Below are positions 7,566 through 15,660 of a stretch of 64,000 bases of DNA, piece after piece (position 1 is the first letter of the stretch; every line of letters starts with the position of its first letter). Below the pieces are notes generated by a model. It was given only the letters and a program-made list of their open reading frames with translations, did not search any database and was not told the DNA's origin. The stretch spans positions 62,001 through 126,000 of the forward strand of contig NZ_JAOQNX010000010.1 of NCBI RefSeq assembly GCF_025961575.1. The letters are read 5' to 3'. The DNA is from Rhodoblastus acidophilus (GTDB taxonomy: Bacteria > Pseudomonadota > Alphaproteobacteria > Rhizobiales > Beijerinckiaceae). The position numbers were made by a program, and so were the translations under genes.

Positions 7566-8156
7566 TCAGATCGCTTTGCCGATCTCCGTCGCCTTGGGCA
7601 CGTGGACCAGCTTGCCCGTCCGCACGTCATAGACATAGCCGTAGATCGGAATGTTTTTCGGCACGAGCGGATGCGCGCGAATGCGCGCCACATCCTGCGC
7701 CACGCTCTCTTCTTGCGACTTGATCGTGTGCCATTTGATGAAATGGCCCGCCGCGCAGCCGCCGCCGTGCTGCGGATTGCTCCATTTCAACGTGGCCGGG
7801 TCGAGCGCGGCGGTCGCCAGGCTGTCATCCAGGAGGTCGCTGATCACCTCGTCGCAGAACAGCTCCATGCCGCAATTGGTGTGATGAATCACGAACCATT
7901 CCAGCGTGCCTAGCAGCTTGTGGGAAATCACCAGCGAGCGGATGGCGTCGTCGGTGGCGCGCCCGCCGGCGTTGCGGATCACATGCGCGTCGCCCTCCGA
8001 CAGGCCGGCATATTTGGCCGGGTCGAGGCGGGCGTCCATGCAGGTGAGAATGGCGAAGCGACGCGCCGGCGGCAGCGCCAGTTCGCTCTTCTCGCCAAAA
8101 TTTTCGGCATATTTGGCGTTGGCGTCGAGCACGTCCGAGAGGATTTTGCTGGTCAT
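7566..8156 (-). CDS. Beta-class carbonic anhydrase
   Basis: This 196-residue enzyme interconverts carbon dioxide and bicarbonate. Zinc ligands are Cys39 (CMDAR), His92 and Cys95 (HHTNCGM), and the Asp41-Arg43 dyad of beta carbonic anhydrases is present. A Gly/His-containing loop near 130-140 ([11 protein letters not shown]) carries an extra cysteine and histidines. The ATG at 8156 gives a full-length N-terminus. It is the last of three minus-strand genes (cysE, an unknown gene, carbonic anhydrase) with gaps of 20-22 bases, a probable operon. A metabolic reason for linking it with serine acetylation is not obvious. Confidence 0.92.
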   Translation of the reverse strand: MTSKILSDVLDANAKYAENFGEKSELALPPARRFAILTCMDARLDPAKYAGLSEGDAHVIRNAGGRATDDAIRSLVISHKLLGTLEWFVIHHTNCGMELFCDEVISDLLDDSLATAALDPATLKWSNPQHGGGCAAGHFIKWHTIKSQEESVAQDVARIRAHPLVPKNIPIYGYVYDVRTGKLVHVPKATEIGKAI

Positions 8157-8178
8157 GATTTTGCTTGGGTCTCCATGG

Positions 8179-8526
8179 TCAGTTCTGCGCGAGCAGCCGG
8201 CCGTCGCGCCAGTCGAAATCGACGCGGTCGAGCACCGAGGCCTGCGCCGGCAGTTTGAGGAGGAAGGCCATGCCGTCCAGCGAGGCCAGCCGGGGCCGGA
8301 CCAGGACGCAGGCGCGGTGATGATGGTCGAGGTCGGTCGCGCCGAGCACGAAGCCCGTCTTCGCGCGCGCGGGCTCATGGGCGTGAAAGCCCGAGGGCTC
8401 CAGGGACACGATCGGCACCAGGCCGTCGCCCCAGTCGCCGCGATAGACGCTCGCCACGAAGGCGTTCAATTCGCGCCGCGCGACGGGGGTGAAGCTGACC
8501 GTGATCGGGCGGAAGGCGTGGGCCAT
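8179..8526 (-). CDS. Conserved-looking small protein between cysE and carbonic anhydrase
   Basis: This 115-residue protein is not recognised. It begins [19 protein letters not shown], has no signal peptide or membrane segment, and has a [14 protein letters not shown] stretch with three histidines and a cysteine near residue 70. The C-terminal half looks like alternating strands with conserved aromatic and acidic residues. It lies 20 bases downstream of cysE and 22 bases upstream of the carbonic anhydrase start, so it should be made from the same transcript. A role in sulfur or metal handling is only a guess from context. Confidence 0.65.
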   Translation of the reverse strand: MAHAFRPITVSFTPVARRELNAFVASVYRGDWGDGLVPIVSLEPSGFHAHEPARAKTGFVLGATDLDHHHRACVLVRPRLASLDGMAFLLKLPAQASVLDRVDFDWRDGRLLAQN

Positions 8527-8546
8527 GGCGCCGTCTCCCGGTCGGC

Positions 8547-9425
8547 TCAGATCGCGTAGGAAAAGGCGCGGTAGCTGAGCTCCCGCAGCACCTGGTCCAT
8601 GTCGCGATAGGGTTCGTCCTGGTGCTTGGCGACCACTTTGGCGGGCACGCCGGCGACCGTGGTGTGGGCGGGGACGGCATGCAGCACCACCGAGCCCGCC
8701 GCCACCCGCGCATATTCGCCGACCTCGATATTGCCGAGGATTTTGGCGCCGGCGCCGAGCAGGACGCCGCGCCGCACTTTGGGATGGCGGTCGCCCGCCT
8801 CCTTGCCGGTGCCGCCGAGGGTGACGTTTTGCAGGATCGAGACGTCGTCGTCGATCACCGCGGTCGAGCCGACGACGAAGCCGGTGGCGTGGTCGAGGAA
8901 CACGCCGCGGCCGATCCGCGCCGCCGGATGAATGTCGGTCTGGAACAGGTCGGAGGAGCGGCTTTGCAGATAAAGCGCGAAATCCTGCTTGCCCTGCGTC
9001 CACAGATGGTGGGCGAGGCGGTGGATCTGGATGGCGTGGTAGCCCTTGAAATAGAGGAAGGGCTCGATGAAGCGGTCGCAGGCGGGGTCGCGGTCGATCA
9101 CCGCGTTAATGTCCGTGCGGAAGGCGAGGCCGATGTCGGGGTCTTCGGCGAGCGCCGCCGTGAAGGTCGCGACAATGTGGCCGACGGGAACGAAATCGCT
9201 GGCGAAGCGGCTGGCGACGCGATGAATCACCGCCTCTTCGAAGGAATCCCGGTCGAGAATGGTTTGCCGCAGCAGGGCGCGCAGATTGGGCTCGGAGTCG
9301 AAGGCGGATTCCGCCTCTTCGAGCAGTTTCCGCCACAGCGAGTCTTGGGCCGCGGCGGGATGGTCGAGCGGCGCGGGAAAGGTGGACGAAGCGGCCAGGG
9401 TCAGGTGGCGGGGAGTCGGAGCCAT
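8547..9425 (-). CDS. cysE: Serine O-acetyltransferase
   Basis: This 292-residue enzyme transfers acetyl from acetyl-CoA to serine, giving O-acetylserine for cysteine synthesis. The N-terminal 140 residues are the helical SAT domain. A left-handed hexapeptide-repeat beta helix follows from about 180, including DIHPAARIGRGVFLDHATG with the catalytic Asp/His pair, GGTGKEAGDRHP and AGVPAKVV. The tail is about 20 residues longer than the hexapeptide core and does not end in isoleucine-rich CysK-binding form except for a final Ile. The start at 9425 follows a GAGGG ribosome site. Its promoter carries the motif shared with the CBS operon. Confidence 0.92.
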   Translation of the reverse strand: MAPTPRHLTLAASSTFPAPLDHPAAAQDSLWRKLLEEAESAFDSEPNLRALLRQTILDRDSFEEAVIHRVASRFASDFVPVGHIVATFTAALAEDPDIGLAFRTDINAVIDRDPACDRFIEPFLYFKGYHAIQIHRLAHHLWTQGKQDFALYLQSRSSDLFQTDIHPAARIGRGVFLDHATGFVVGSTAVIDDDVSILQNVTLGGTGKEAGDRHPKVRRGVLLGAGAKILGNIEVGEYARVAAGSVVLHAVPAHTTVAGVPAKVVAKHQDEPYRDMDQVLRELSYRAFSYAI

Positions 9426-9444
9426 GGAGCACCCTCGTTATCAA

Positions 9445-9491
9445 TGAAGACATAATTTATTGATCTAGTAGATTTGTCAACTAATGGATCA
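9445..9491 (-). promoter_or_regulatory. cysE promoter with a CBS-like operator
   Basis: On the minus strand ATCCATTAGTTGACA (9489 to 9475) overlaps a consensus -35 TTGACA. It is followed after 17 bases by AATTAT as a possible -10, and the start codon is about 30 bases further. The 15-mer matches the CBS upstream motif ATCCATTTGGTGGAC at most positions, suggesting a common sulfur-responsive repressor, perhaps of the Rrf2/CymR type (inference). Confidence 0.5.
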
Positions 9492-9558
9492 GGGCAATAT
9501 CCTGCGTGCGGGCGGGGCTGGTTGGGCTGGGGTCAAGGATTGGCGGCGGCCGCAAGCC

Positions 9559-9768
9559 TCAGTCGTCGTACTCCGGGCTGCTGTCGAGCCAGGCGTCGAG
9601 CTGTCGGTCCGGCATGACCTTGCCGTCCGGGCCTTCGATTCGCAGGATGTCGGCGCCGTCGCGGTAGAGAGCGCGCGCATGCGTCAGGGCGCTGCGCTCC
9701 GTCGGACAGGGCGGCGAGCGCATTTCCCGGCTCATCGTCTCGTTGCGATAGACCACGATCCAGGGCAT
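9559..9768 (-). CDS. Small soluble protein of unknown function
   Basis: This 69-residue acidic-ended protein starts MPWIVVYRNETMSREMR and ends WLDSSPEYDD. It has no signal peptide or membrane segment. The start ATG at 9768 follows GGGAGGCC, a good ribosome site. Composition and codon use match neighbouring genes, which supports a real gene. The family is not recognised. It stands alone, upstream of the divergent cysE promoter region and downstream of an unrelated membrane protein. Confidence 0.55.
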   Translation of the reverse strand: MPWIVVYRNETMSREMRSPPCPTERSALTHARALYRDGADILRIEGPDGKVMPDRQLDAWLDSSPEYDD

Positions 9769-9848
9769 GGGGCCTCCCGCGCGCGGAAGGACGTCCGCGG
9801 CGCATGATCCTCGCACATAAGCGCGGGAAGAGGAAAGGCGGCGGCGCC

Positions 9849-10412
9849 TCAGGCGCGCCGGGCTTCGTCGGCCTTGCGATGCATCAGGGCCGCGTACCAG
9901 CGGGTGAACAAAGCCGCGGCGATCAGGCCGGTGTAGTTCAGCATTTCGAAAGCGAAGTCGGGCAGTAGCGCATGTTGGCTCTTGGCCCAGGCGAGCGCGG
10001 CGTTGAGCGTGAAAATCGCGCCCCAGACGCCCGTCAGGATCTGGTTGGTGCGCAGGAACAAAGGGTCGCGCCATCGGCTTTCATCGACGTTCTGCTTGGC
10101 GTATTCGAGCGTGAACGGCTTGCCCGCCAACATCCCGCCGAGGACGCCGGCGGCCAGCGCGCCATTGGCGAGCACGCCGAGGTGGCGCAGCACCCAAAGA
10201 TTTTCGAACCAGCCGACCGCCGCCAGCGCGAACAGGAAGAAGACGTTGCCGGCCCACATCAGCGCGCCGCGATGCAGTTTGGTCAATGCCATGCCGACAT
10301 TGACGACGAAGGCGACGAACAGGGCGATCTTGATCTGCAGCAGATCGCCGTGGGCGAGGATCAAAAAGGCGATCCAGGGCGCGAAGGCGACGAGCATTTT
10401 GATGAGGGACAT
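9849..10412 (-). CDS. Integral membrane protein of unknown function, about five to six helices
   Basis: This 187-residue protein has hydrophobic segments near residues 5-20, 28-45, 55-72, 78-97, 125-145 and 155-175. A KPFTLEYA motif followed by DESRWRDPLFLRTNQ lies in the loop between helices four and five. Such proteins are annotated only as uncharacterised membrane proteins as far as I recall. It ends with a basic tail. It follows the TonB receptor gene on the same strand after 126 bases and a hairpin, so co-transcription is uncertain. Confidence 0.7.
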   Translation of the reverse strand: MSLIKMLVAFAPWIAFLILAHGDLLQIKIALFVAFVVNVGMALTKLHRGALMWAGNVFFLFALAAVGWFENLWVLRHLGVLANGALAAGVLGGMLAGKPFTLEYAKQNVDESRWRDPLFLRTNQILTGVWGAIFTLNAALAWAKSQHALLPDFAFEMLNYTGLIAAALFTRWYAALMHRKADEARRA

Positions 10413-10504
10413 CGGCGCCTCCGGGCGTTCAGGAGGAGCTTAGCCTTTTCGCAACCGCCGAAAAAGACGCGAAATGGCGCCGCCTGAAATGGCCTCGCCT
10501 GAAT

Positions 10505-10527
10505 GGCCCCGCCGCTTGGGCGGGGCC
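10505..10527 (-). terminator. GC hairpin after the copper receptor gene
   Basis: A perfect 9-bp stem GGCCCCGCC (10505-10513) and GGCGGGGCC (10519-10527) with loop GCTTG starts 12 bases past the receptor stop. There is no clear T-run, so termination efficiency is uncertain. Confidence 0.5.
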
Positions 10528-10538
10528 GATCGCAAAAG

Positions 10539-12785
10539 TCAGAACTTGACGGTCATGCCGCCATAGACCGTGCGTCCCACCGCGGCGAGCGGCGTGTGCA
10601 GCAGCGGATTGGCGCCGGCCCTCCAATCCGAGATGTCGATGCCGCCCAGCGGCGAATAATAGAGCTGGTCGGCGATGTTTTCGACGCCGAGGTCGAAGCG
10701 CAGGTTTTGATACGCGTAGGCGGTGCGCATGTTGACGATGGCGTAGGCGGGCGTTTCCGGCTCCAGGCGCAGGCTCTGGACCTCGGTCTTGGCGATGGCC
10801 GCGCGCAACTCGACCGCGCTGGCGAGCCGGCCGCCGAACACAGCGATGCTGTTTTCGACCGCAACCTGTCCGTTCAGCGGCGCCATATGATAGAGGTTCT
10901 GGCCGTCGATCCGGCGGCCGCGCACCGCGCTGATCTGGCCGGTGAGGGCGAAATCGCCGTAATCCACGGTTTGCGCCAGCCGCGCGCGCCCGGAAAGATC
11001 GAAGCCGTAGAGTTCGGCGTCGAAATTGGCGAAGCGCAGCTGGTTGACGGCGTTGACGCCGGTCCCGAGCGTGCGCAGCTTGTAGACGTCGATGAAGTCC
11101 TGGACGTAGGAATAGTAGGGCGCGGCCTTGACGCTCCACAGGCCGGAGGGATCGCGCCATCCGCCGGTGATCGCCACGGTGTTGGCGATTTCCGGCTTGA
11201 GGTCGATATTGCCGACATAGCCGTTGCCGTCGCCGAACCAGCCGATCATTTTCGACGCCATCGCCCCCGTCGACCAGGAATAGCGTTCGTAAATGCTGGG
11301 CGAGCGGGTCTTGCGGGTGAGGCCGAACTCATATTGGCTGGTCGGGTCGGGCGTGTAGCGCACCAGGGCGGTCGCGTCGAAATTGACGTCGGTCTTGTTG
11401 GGGTTGAGCCGGTTGAAGATCGCGGCGTCCAGGCCATAGCCGCCGTACATGGCTATGGGGCTGTTGTTGTAGCCCTGCACCGGGCCGGTCGTCATCCACA
11501 CCGTGTCGTTGCGCATGCCGAACAGGGTGGAGATGTCGCTGGTCCAGCGCCGCTCCCATTCGACGAAGGTGCTGAGCACGTTGCGTTGGCCGTTGTTGAT
11601 GTTGATGTAGGTCGAGCAGCACATGGCGTTGATGCCGCCCATGCCGCCCATTCCCCCCATGCCGCCCATGTTCATCTGCACCGGCGGCCACCATTCGTTG
11701 AGCCTTTGCAGGTGCAGCTCATTGCCCAGGCGCACGAGATCATTGTCGGCGAAATTGACCTCCGCCTTGATCCGATAGCCGAAATCCTGGCCGTTGACAT
11801 ACATGGGCATGCCCATGGTCGTGTTCCGGTCGGAGAGGAAATTCATATAGTGCTGGGTGAGGTGGTAATAGGCGTTGGCCTCCAGCCGGCCCCAGCCATA
11901 GGCGCCCTTGTAGGAGAGGTCGAAGGTGTTGCCGTTATTGCCGAGCATGTCCATGTATTGGTTGGGAAAGCCCTGGTAGGGAATGCCCTGGTGGTCGTAG
12001 CGGAACGCCAAAATATGGCCGTCGTTCTGATAGGCCAGCGTCGCCGAATGGTTTTGCGCCTCGTATTGGCTGGCGCGCACCACGGCGCCGCCGCCGGCGT
12101 GATAGGCGCCCGCCTTGCTCCAGGCGCCGTCATATTGCAGGCTGAAATGCTCGGTCGCCACATTGGCGTGGCCGGACACGCCGATGCCGCCATAATTCGA
12201 GCGGCCGCTCGCCGAGATCGAGCCGGAGGCGATGACGCCGGGCGCGAGGGTGAGCGGGCCCGGGCCCTTTGTCGTCGGCGTCGCCTGCGCGAAAATCGGC
12301 GCGCGCGGCTTGACGATGATCGCGCCGCCGATGGAATCGCCGCCCTTGCTCACCGGCACGTTGACCGTGACCACCTCGACCTCGCCCGCGGCGAGCGGGT
12401 CGATATAGGACAAAGGCGGGTTCATGTGGTTGGCGCAGGCCGAGGAAATCGGCACGCCGCCGAGCACGACCGCGTTGCGGTCGTCGTTGAGGCCGTGGAT
12501 GACCGGCAGGCTCGACACGCCGCCGCCGGTCGCGAGGCTGAGGCCGGGCGTTCCGCCGAGCGCCTGGGCCATGTCATTGCCGCGCGGGCTGTAATTGGCG
12601 ATGGTTTCGCGGGAGACGAGGGTGACCGCGCCTTGCGGCGCTGACGTGGGTGCAGGTTGGGGCGTTGCGGCGGGTTGCGCGACGCGGTCGACGTTGATTT
12701 CGACGTCGGGCAGATTTTGTTGGGCGTGGGCGAGCACAGGCAGCAGCGATGCGCCCGCGAGCAGCAGGGCGGTCAAACGGGTCAT
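10539..12785 (-). CDS. TonB-dependent copper receptor (OprC/NosA type)
   Basis: This 748-residue outer-membrane receptor starts with a signal peptide (MTRLTALLLAGASLLPVLAHA). The plug domain covers about residues 55-190 and contains ACANHMNPPLSYIDP, the methionine-containing signature of copper receptors of the OprC/NosA family. The barrel covers the rest and ends in a final Phe (GGMTVKF). Around residues 371-390 a loop contains MNMGGMGGMGGMGG followed by NAMCC, a Met/Cys-rich segment that could bind copper. The DUF2946 gene just upstream also belongs with copper loci. The start at 12785 was chosen for the signal peptide; an in-frame extension exists upstream. Confidence 0.9.
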   Translation of the reverse strand: MTRLTALLLAGASLLPVLAHAQQNLPDVEINVDRVAQPAATPQPAPTSAPQGAVTLVSRETIANYSPRGNDMAQALGGTPGLSLATGGGVSSLPVIHGLNDDRNAVVLGGVPISSACANHMNPPLSYIDPLAAGEVEVVTVNVPVSKGGDSIGGAIIVKPRAPIFAQATPTTKGPGPLTLAPGVIASGSISASGRSNYGGIGVSGHANVATEHFSLQYDGAWSKAGAYHAGGGAVVRASQYEAQNHSATLAYQNDGHILAFRYDHQGIPYQGFPNQYMDMLGNNGNTFDLSYKGAYGWGRLEANAYYHLTQHYMNFLSDRNTTMGMPMYVNGQDFGYRIKAEVNFADNDLVRLGNELHLQRLNEWWPPVQMNMGGMGGMGGMGGINAMCCSTYININNGQRNVLSTFVEWERRWTSDISTLFGMRNDTVWMTTGPVQGYNNSPIAMYGGYGLDAAIFNRLNPNKTDVNFDATALVRYTPDPTSQYEFGLTRKTRSPSIYERYSWSTGAMASKMIGWFGDGNGYVGNIDLKPEIANTVAITGGWRDPSGLWSVKAAPYYSYVQDFIDVYKLRTLGTGVNAVNQLRFANFDAELYGFDLSGRARLAQTVDYGDFALTGQISAVRGRRIDGQNLYHMAPLNGQVAVENSIAVFGGRLASAVELRAAIAKTEVQSLRLEPETPAYAIVNMRTAYAYQNLRFDLGVENIADQLYYSPLGGIDISDWRAGANPLLHTPLAAVGRTVYGGMTVKF

Positions 12786-12863
12786 GATGAGGTCTTTCAC
12801 AAGCTGAGGGACAGGCGAGCGCGTTCGGCCGCGAGGCCGCAACGAATCTCGGATGTGCGGGGA

Positions 12864-13229
12864 TCAGCTTGCGGAAGGCGGCGCCCGGGCTTGCGCGGTT
12901 GTTCGCCGCGCGCTGGCGACGCGGAGAGCAGTCGGCAGGGTCCAGGTCAGGCGATGCGGCGCGGCGCGGGTAAAATCGGTCGGCGGCGGGTCGAAGGCGA
13001 GCGGCGCCGCGCCGGAAAAGACGAAGTCGCAGAGATCGCAGGCGGCGTCATGCGAATGCGGCGCGGTTCTTTCCGCCTCCGCGTGATTCGCATGCATGGC
13101 GCAGGGTTGGGCGACGGTCTGCTGATGCGCGCGCGCAATGGCGAGCGCCGAGCCCGCCGGCGCATAGATCTGCACCAGCAGAGCGGCCAGAAAGGCCGGC
13201 AGAATGGCGAGGATTCGCCGACGCGTCAC
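12864..13229 (-). CDS. DUF2946 family protein, secreted or membrane-anchored, metal-ligand rich
   Basis: This protein is about 121 residues long from a GTG start; a TTG 69 bases upstream would add 23 residues. An N-terminal hydrophobic signal (RRILAILPAFLAALLVQIYA) precedes a region rich in Cys, His and Met (CAMHANHAE, HSHDAACDLCDF). DUF2946 proteins are small and often lie beside TonB copper receptors, as here: the receptor gene begins 78 bases downstream. A role in periplasmic copper handling is family and context inference. The tail is Arg/Ala rich. Confidence 0.75.
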   Translation of the reverse strand: MTRRRILAILPAFLAALLVQIYAPAGSALAIARAHQQTVAQPCAMHANHAEAERTAPHSHDAACDLCDFVFSGAAPLAFDPPPTDFTRAAPHRLTWTLPTALRVASARRTTAQARAPPSAS

Positions 13230-13355
13230 GTATTGCCCCCGGGAGTCCGTCACAGACGTAGCGAGAGGGATCGCACAATCCGGACAGAATTTCGCCAAGA
13301 TTAGCTTAGGACTTTGTTGAAGCGCAACAATCGGATCGAGCTTGGACGCAAATTG

Positions 13356-14096
13356 CTATCGCGGCAGGATTTCGAAATCGAATTCCGACGCGAAAGGCGC
13401 GTCGCGCAGTTCAAAATGCCACCATTCCATCGCATAGGGCTTGAAGCCGACCGATTGCATCAGCGCGCTCAGGCGCTGTCGGTTGTCCGCGGCTGGTTCG
13501 CCCACCTCGGCGTTGTCGAGATTGGCGATCGGATCGAAACAATCGTAGCCCGAGCCGAAATCGAGGGTTCCGTCGTCGAAGCGCTCTCCCTTTGGCCGAT
13601 CGCAGGAGACAGGTTTCGCGGTCGAACCGGTTGGCGCGCCGATCGGAATGAGGCCGACATCGACCGTTGCGCCGCGCGAATGTTTTGAGCGCGCGGCGAT
13701 GTAGCCGAGCGGAACCAACTGCGTCTTGTCGATGTGAGGAAAAAACTCGGTCTTCGTCTGCTGGTCCGGGTTTTCGGTCCAGCGCACGAAATCGCGGACG
13801 GCGCGCGCGGGGCGATAGCAATCCCAGACGATCAGCAAGAGGTTTTGCGCGGCGAGCTTGTCTTGCGCCTGTTTCAGCGCGGCGGCGGCGGGTTGGGCGA
13901 GCACACATTCGGCGGCGCCATAGCCGTCGGCGGGGCGGCCGAGAAAATTATGCGCGCCGGCGTAGCGGATGTCCTGGGCGATGCTCGGGTCGACATCGCG
14001 CAGATAAACAAAACCTTTGGGCAGGGGCGCGGCGCCGCCGGCGGCGCCGGAGAGCAGGAGGACCGCCAGGGTCAGGGCCAATGAGCTGTTTCGCAT
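13356..14096 (-). CDS. D-Ala-D-Ala dipeptidase (VanX/DdpX family), exported
   Basis: This 246-residue protein has a signal peptide (residues 1-22) and the full M15D metallopeptidase signature: Arg95 in DCYRP, zinc ligands His139 and Asp146 in SKHSRGATVDVG, and Glu224 and His227 in EWWHFE. Such enzymes hydrolyse D-alanyl-D-alanine; in Gram-negative bacteria without vancomycin resistance they are thought to act in peptidoglycan turnover or stationary-phase use of D-Ala. There is no van operon around it. Three cysteines in the 160-190 loop may form a disulfide, consistent with export. Confidence 0.9.
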   Translation of the reverse strand: MRNSSLALTLAVLLLSGAAGGAAPLPKGFVYLRDVDPSIAQDIRYAGAHNFLGRPADGYGAAECVLAQPAAAALKQAQDKLAAQNLLLIVWDCYRPARAVRDFVRWTENPDQQTKTEFFPHIDKTQLVPLGYIAARSKHSRGATVDVGLIPIGAPTGSTAKPVSCDRPKGERFDDGTLDFGSGYDCFDPIANLDNAEVGEPAADNRQRLSALMQSVGFKPYAMEWWHFELRDAPFASEFDFEILPR

Positions 14097-14151
14097 GCCG
14101 GCAGGCTAGCCAGGATTGGGTCGCGCGCCAAGGCGGCGCGCGACCGCTTGG

Positions 14152-14685
14152 TCAGCGGGCGAACCAGATGCGCCGGAAGACCGCGTCGCCGCGGACAAAT
14201 TGGTGGTAGAGCGCGGCGGCGACGTGGAGGCCGAGCAAAGCGAGCAGCAGACGCGCGCCCAATCCATGGGGAATGCGCGGTCGGACGCGCCAGAAATCGG
14301 GCAGGGCGGAGGTGTCGGGCGAAAAGATGTGTCCGGCCGCGCCGGTTGAAATCGTCATGCCGAGGCCGCTCGCGACCATGCCCAGCATGACCACATAGAG
14401 CAGGATATGGACGAAGCTGGCGGCTCGCTGCTGCAAGGGGCTGGCGGCCAGCGCCGCCGGCTTGGCGTCGAAGCCCAGCCACCAGAGGATGCGCGCCGCC
14501 GTCAAGGCAAGGACCAGAAGGCCGGCGGGCAGATGCAGGCGCAGCAGCGCGGCCTTGGCGGCGGGGTCGTGGAGGCCAGCGGCGCGGAACCCGGACCACA
14601 GCAGCGCCAGGATCAGCAGAGCGGAGAGCCAGTGGAGTGAAATCGCGACAGCGCCATAGGTTTGGGGCGAAGATTTTATCGTCAT
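14152..14685 (-). CDS. Cytochrome b561
   Basis: This 177-residue protein has four transmembrane helices. Histidines in helix one (ISLHWLSALL), helix two (LLRLHLPAG), the HILLYV helix and LLGLHVAAALYHQF fit the b-type heme ligands of bacterial cytochrome b561, and the HQFVRGD ending is typical of the family. It passes electrons between the quinone pool and an unknown partner. An AAAGGA ribosome site precedes ATG 14685. It is the third gene of a MarR-controlled unit (marR, membrane protein, b561) with 28 bases between it and the gene before. Confidence 0.88.
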   Translation of the reverse strand: MTIKSSPQTYGAVAISLHWLSALLILALLWSGFRAAGLHDPAAKAALLRLHLPAGLLVLALTAARILWWLGFDAKPAALAASPLQQRAASFVHILLYVVMLGMVASGLGMTISTGAAGHIFSPDTSALPDFWRVRPRIPHGLGARLLLALLGLHVAAALYHQFVRGDAVFRRIWFAR

Positions 14686-14713
14686 GACAAATCCTTTGGT
14701 TTCCAGGGAAAAT

Positions 14714-15166
14714 TCATTTTGCTTGTGAGGGCGCGGCAAAACGTCGGGTGATCGCAAAACCGTCGCGGATGCTCAGGCCGATCAGTGTGAGGTTGAGCGC
14801 GCCGGCGACGAGTTCGACGCCCTGGACGAGGACAAATGTCTGGTCGAAGGCGCCAGCGCTGGCGCGCTGTTGCAGGAAGATGGCGCAAGGGACGAGCACG
14901 AGCAGGCCGTTCAGGGCGATGACGGGCATCCGCCGCCTTTTGCTCACGATGGTCGGATTTGCCGACTTAGCCCCGAGCTTGAACCCGCTGGCGCCCGCCA
15001 GGGCCATGGCGGGGATCAACACGATCAAGCCCCAGAGGATGGCCAGTTTGACCGCGGCGATTTCGGCGTGGTCGCCGGCGAGTTCGACCGCCACTGTGGA
15101 GGTCCAGAAGGCGAATATGGTGAGGAAGGCGGTGATGCCGGCTATGGGGTGCAGGGTCCTGATCAT
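14714..15166 (-). CDS. Four-helix membrane protein of unknown function, coupled to marR
   Basis: This 150-residue protein has hydrophobic segments near residues 8-28, 40-62, 82-98 and 112-135, with a basic cytoplasmic loop (SKRRRMP). The start overlaps the marR stop by four bases (ATGA), and cytochrome b561 follows. Helix layout and the early histidine resemble small heme- or quinone-associated membrane proteins, but I cannot name a family. Control by the MarR repressor is likely from the overlap and from the palindrome before marR. Confidence 0.72.
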   Translation of the reverse strand: MIRTLHPIAGITAFLTIFAFWTSTVAVELAGDHAEIAAVKLAILWGLIVLIPAMALAGASGFKLGAKSANPTIVSKRRRMPVIALNGLLVLVPCAIFLQQRASAGAFDQTFVLVQGVELVAGALNLTLIGLSIRDGFAITRRFAAPSQAK

Positions 15167-15627
15167 TCCGAACTCCTTTGCGCGTCGAGCCGCGCCCGCA
15201 GGGCGGCGAGGTTTTGCGTGGTTTGCTCAAGGCGATCCGCGTCGAGCCAGGTCAGCATGGCGTCGGCGACGGGCAGCCAGAGCGCGCTGGCTTGTTGGAA
15301 CACGTCCTCGCCGAGGGGCGTCATCGCCACCAGCTTGGCGCGTTTGTGAGCAGGATTTTGTGCGAAGCCGACCAGGCCGGCTTGCGCGAGTTCGTCGACG
15401 ATGCGCTGCACGGACTGGCGCGCCAGTCCCATATTGTCGGCGAGGCGGGCGACGGAAAAGGTTCCGCCGCCATGGGCGATGGAGCCCAGGACCTGCCAGC
15501 GGGCGCTGGTCAGGCCGAGCTCTTTGACCAGCGCGTCGCCGAATTTGATCAGGGCGCCGTTGAGCCGAAAAATTTCCAGCGTGAGGGCGTTGGCGGGATG
15601 GTCGAAGGGGGGTGTGGCGTCTGACAT
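15163..15627 (-). CDS. MarR-family transcriptional regulator
   Basis: This 154-residue protein has a winged helix at about residues 40-110. The recognition helix is in LADNMGLARQSVQRIVDEL and the wing in NPAHKRAKLVAMTPLG. MarR proteins bind palindromes as dimers and usually repress their own operon until a small ligand binds. Here a 33-bp inverted repeat directly abuts the ATG (15628-15660). The genes it leads are a membrane protein and cytochrome b561, suggesting a respiratory or redox signal. Gamma-glutamyltransferase lies immediately upstream on the same strand. Confidence 0.9.
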   Translation of the reverse strand: MSDATPPFDHPANALTLEIFRLNGALIKFGDALVKELGLTSARWQVLGSIAHGGGTFSVARLADNMGLARQSVQRIVDELAQAGLVGFAQNPAHKRAKLVAMTPLGEDVFQQASALWLPVADAMLTWLDADRLEQTTQNLAALRARLDAQRSSE

Positions 15628-15660
15628 GACAGCATACTGCCAAAATGGCAGCTTGCTGTC
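15628..15660 (-). promoter_or_regulatory. Palindromic operator abutting the marR start codon
   Basis: Two 15-base arms, GACAGCATACTGCCA (15628-15642) and TGGCAGCTTGCTGTC (15646-15660), match at 13 of 15 positions around a 3-base centre. The element fills the whole gap between the marR ATG and the ggt stop codon. Repressor bound here would block transcription start or the ribosome site, giving autoregulation. No separate Shine-Dalgarno sequence is visible. Confidence 0.75.

Noticed and set aside
10503-12644. A 713-residue plus-strand frame opposite the TonB receptor
   Set aside because: It is antisense of a well-supported receptor gene, with no motifs and no plausible ribosome site.
13230-13298. 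N-terminal CPDC extension of the DUF2946 protein from a TTG start
   Set aside because: It has no ribosome site, and the hydrophobic signal follows directly after GTG 13229. Kept only as an alternative start.
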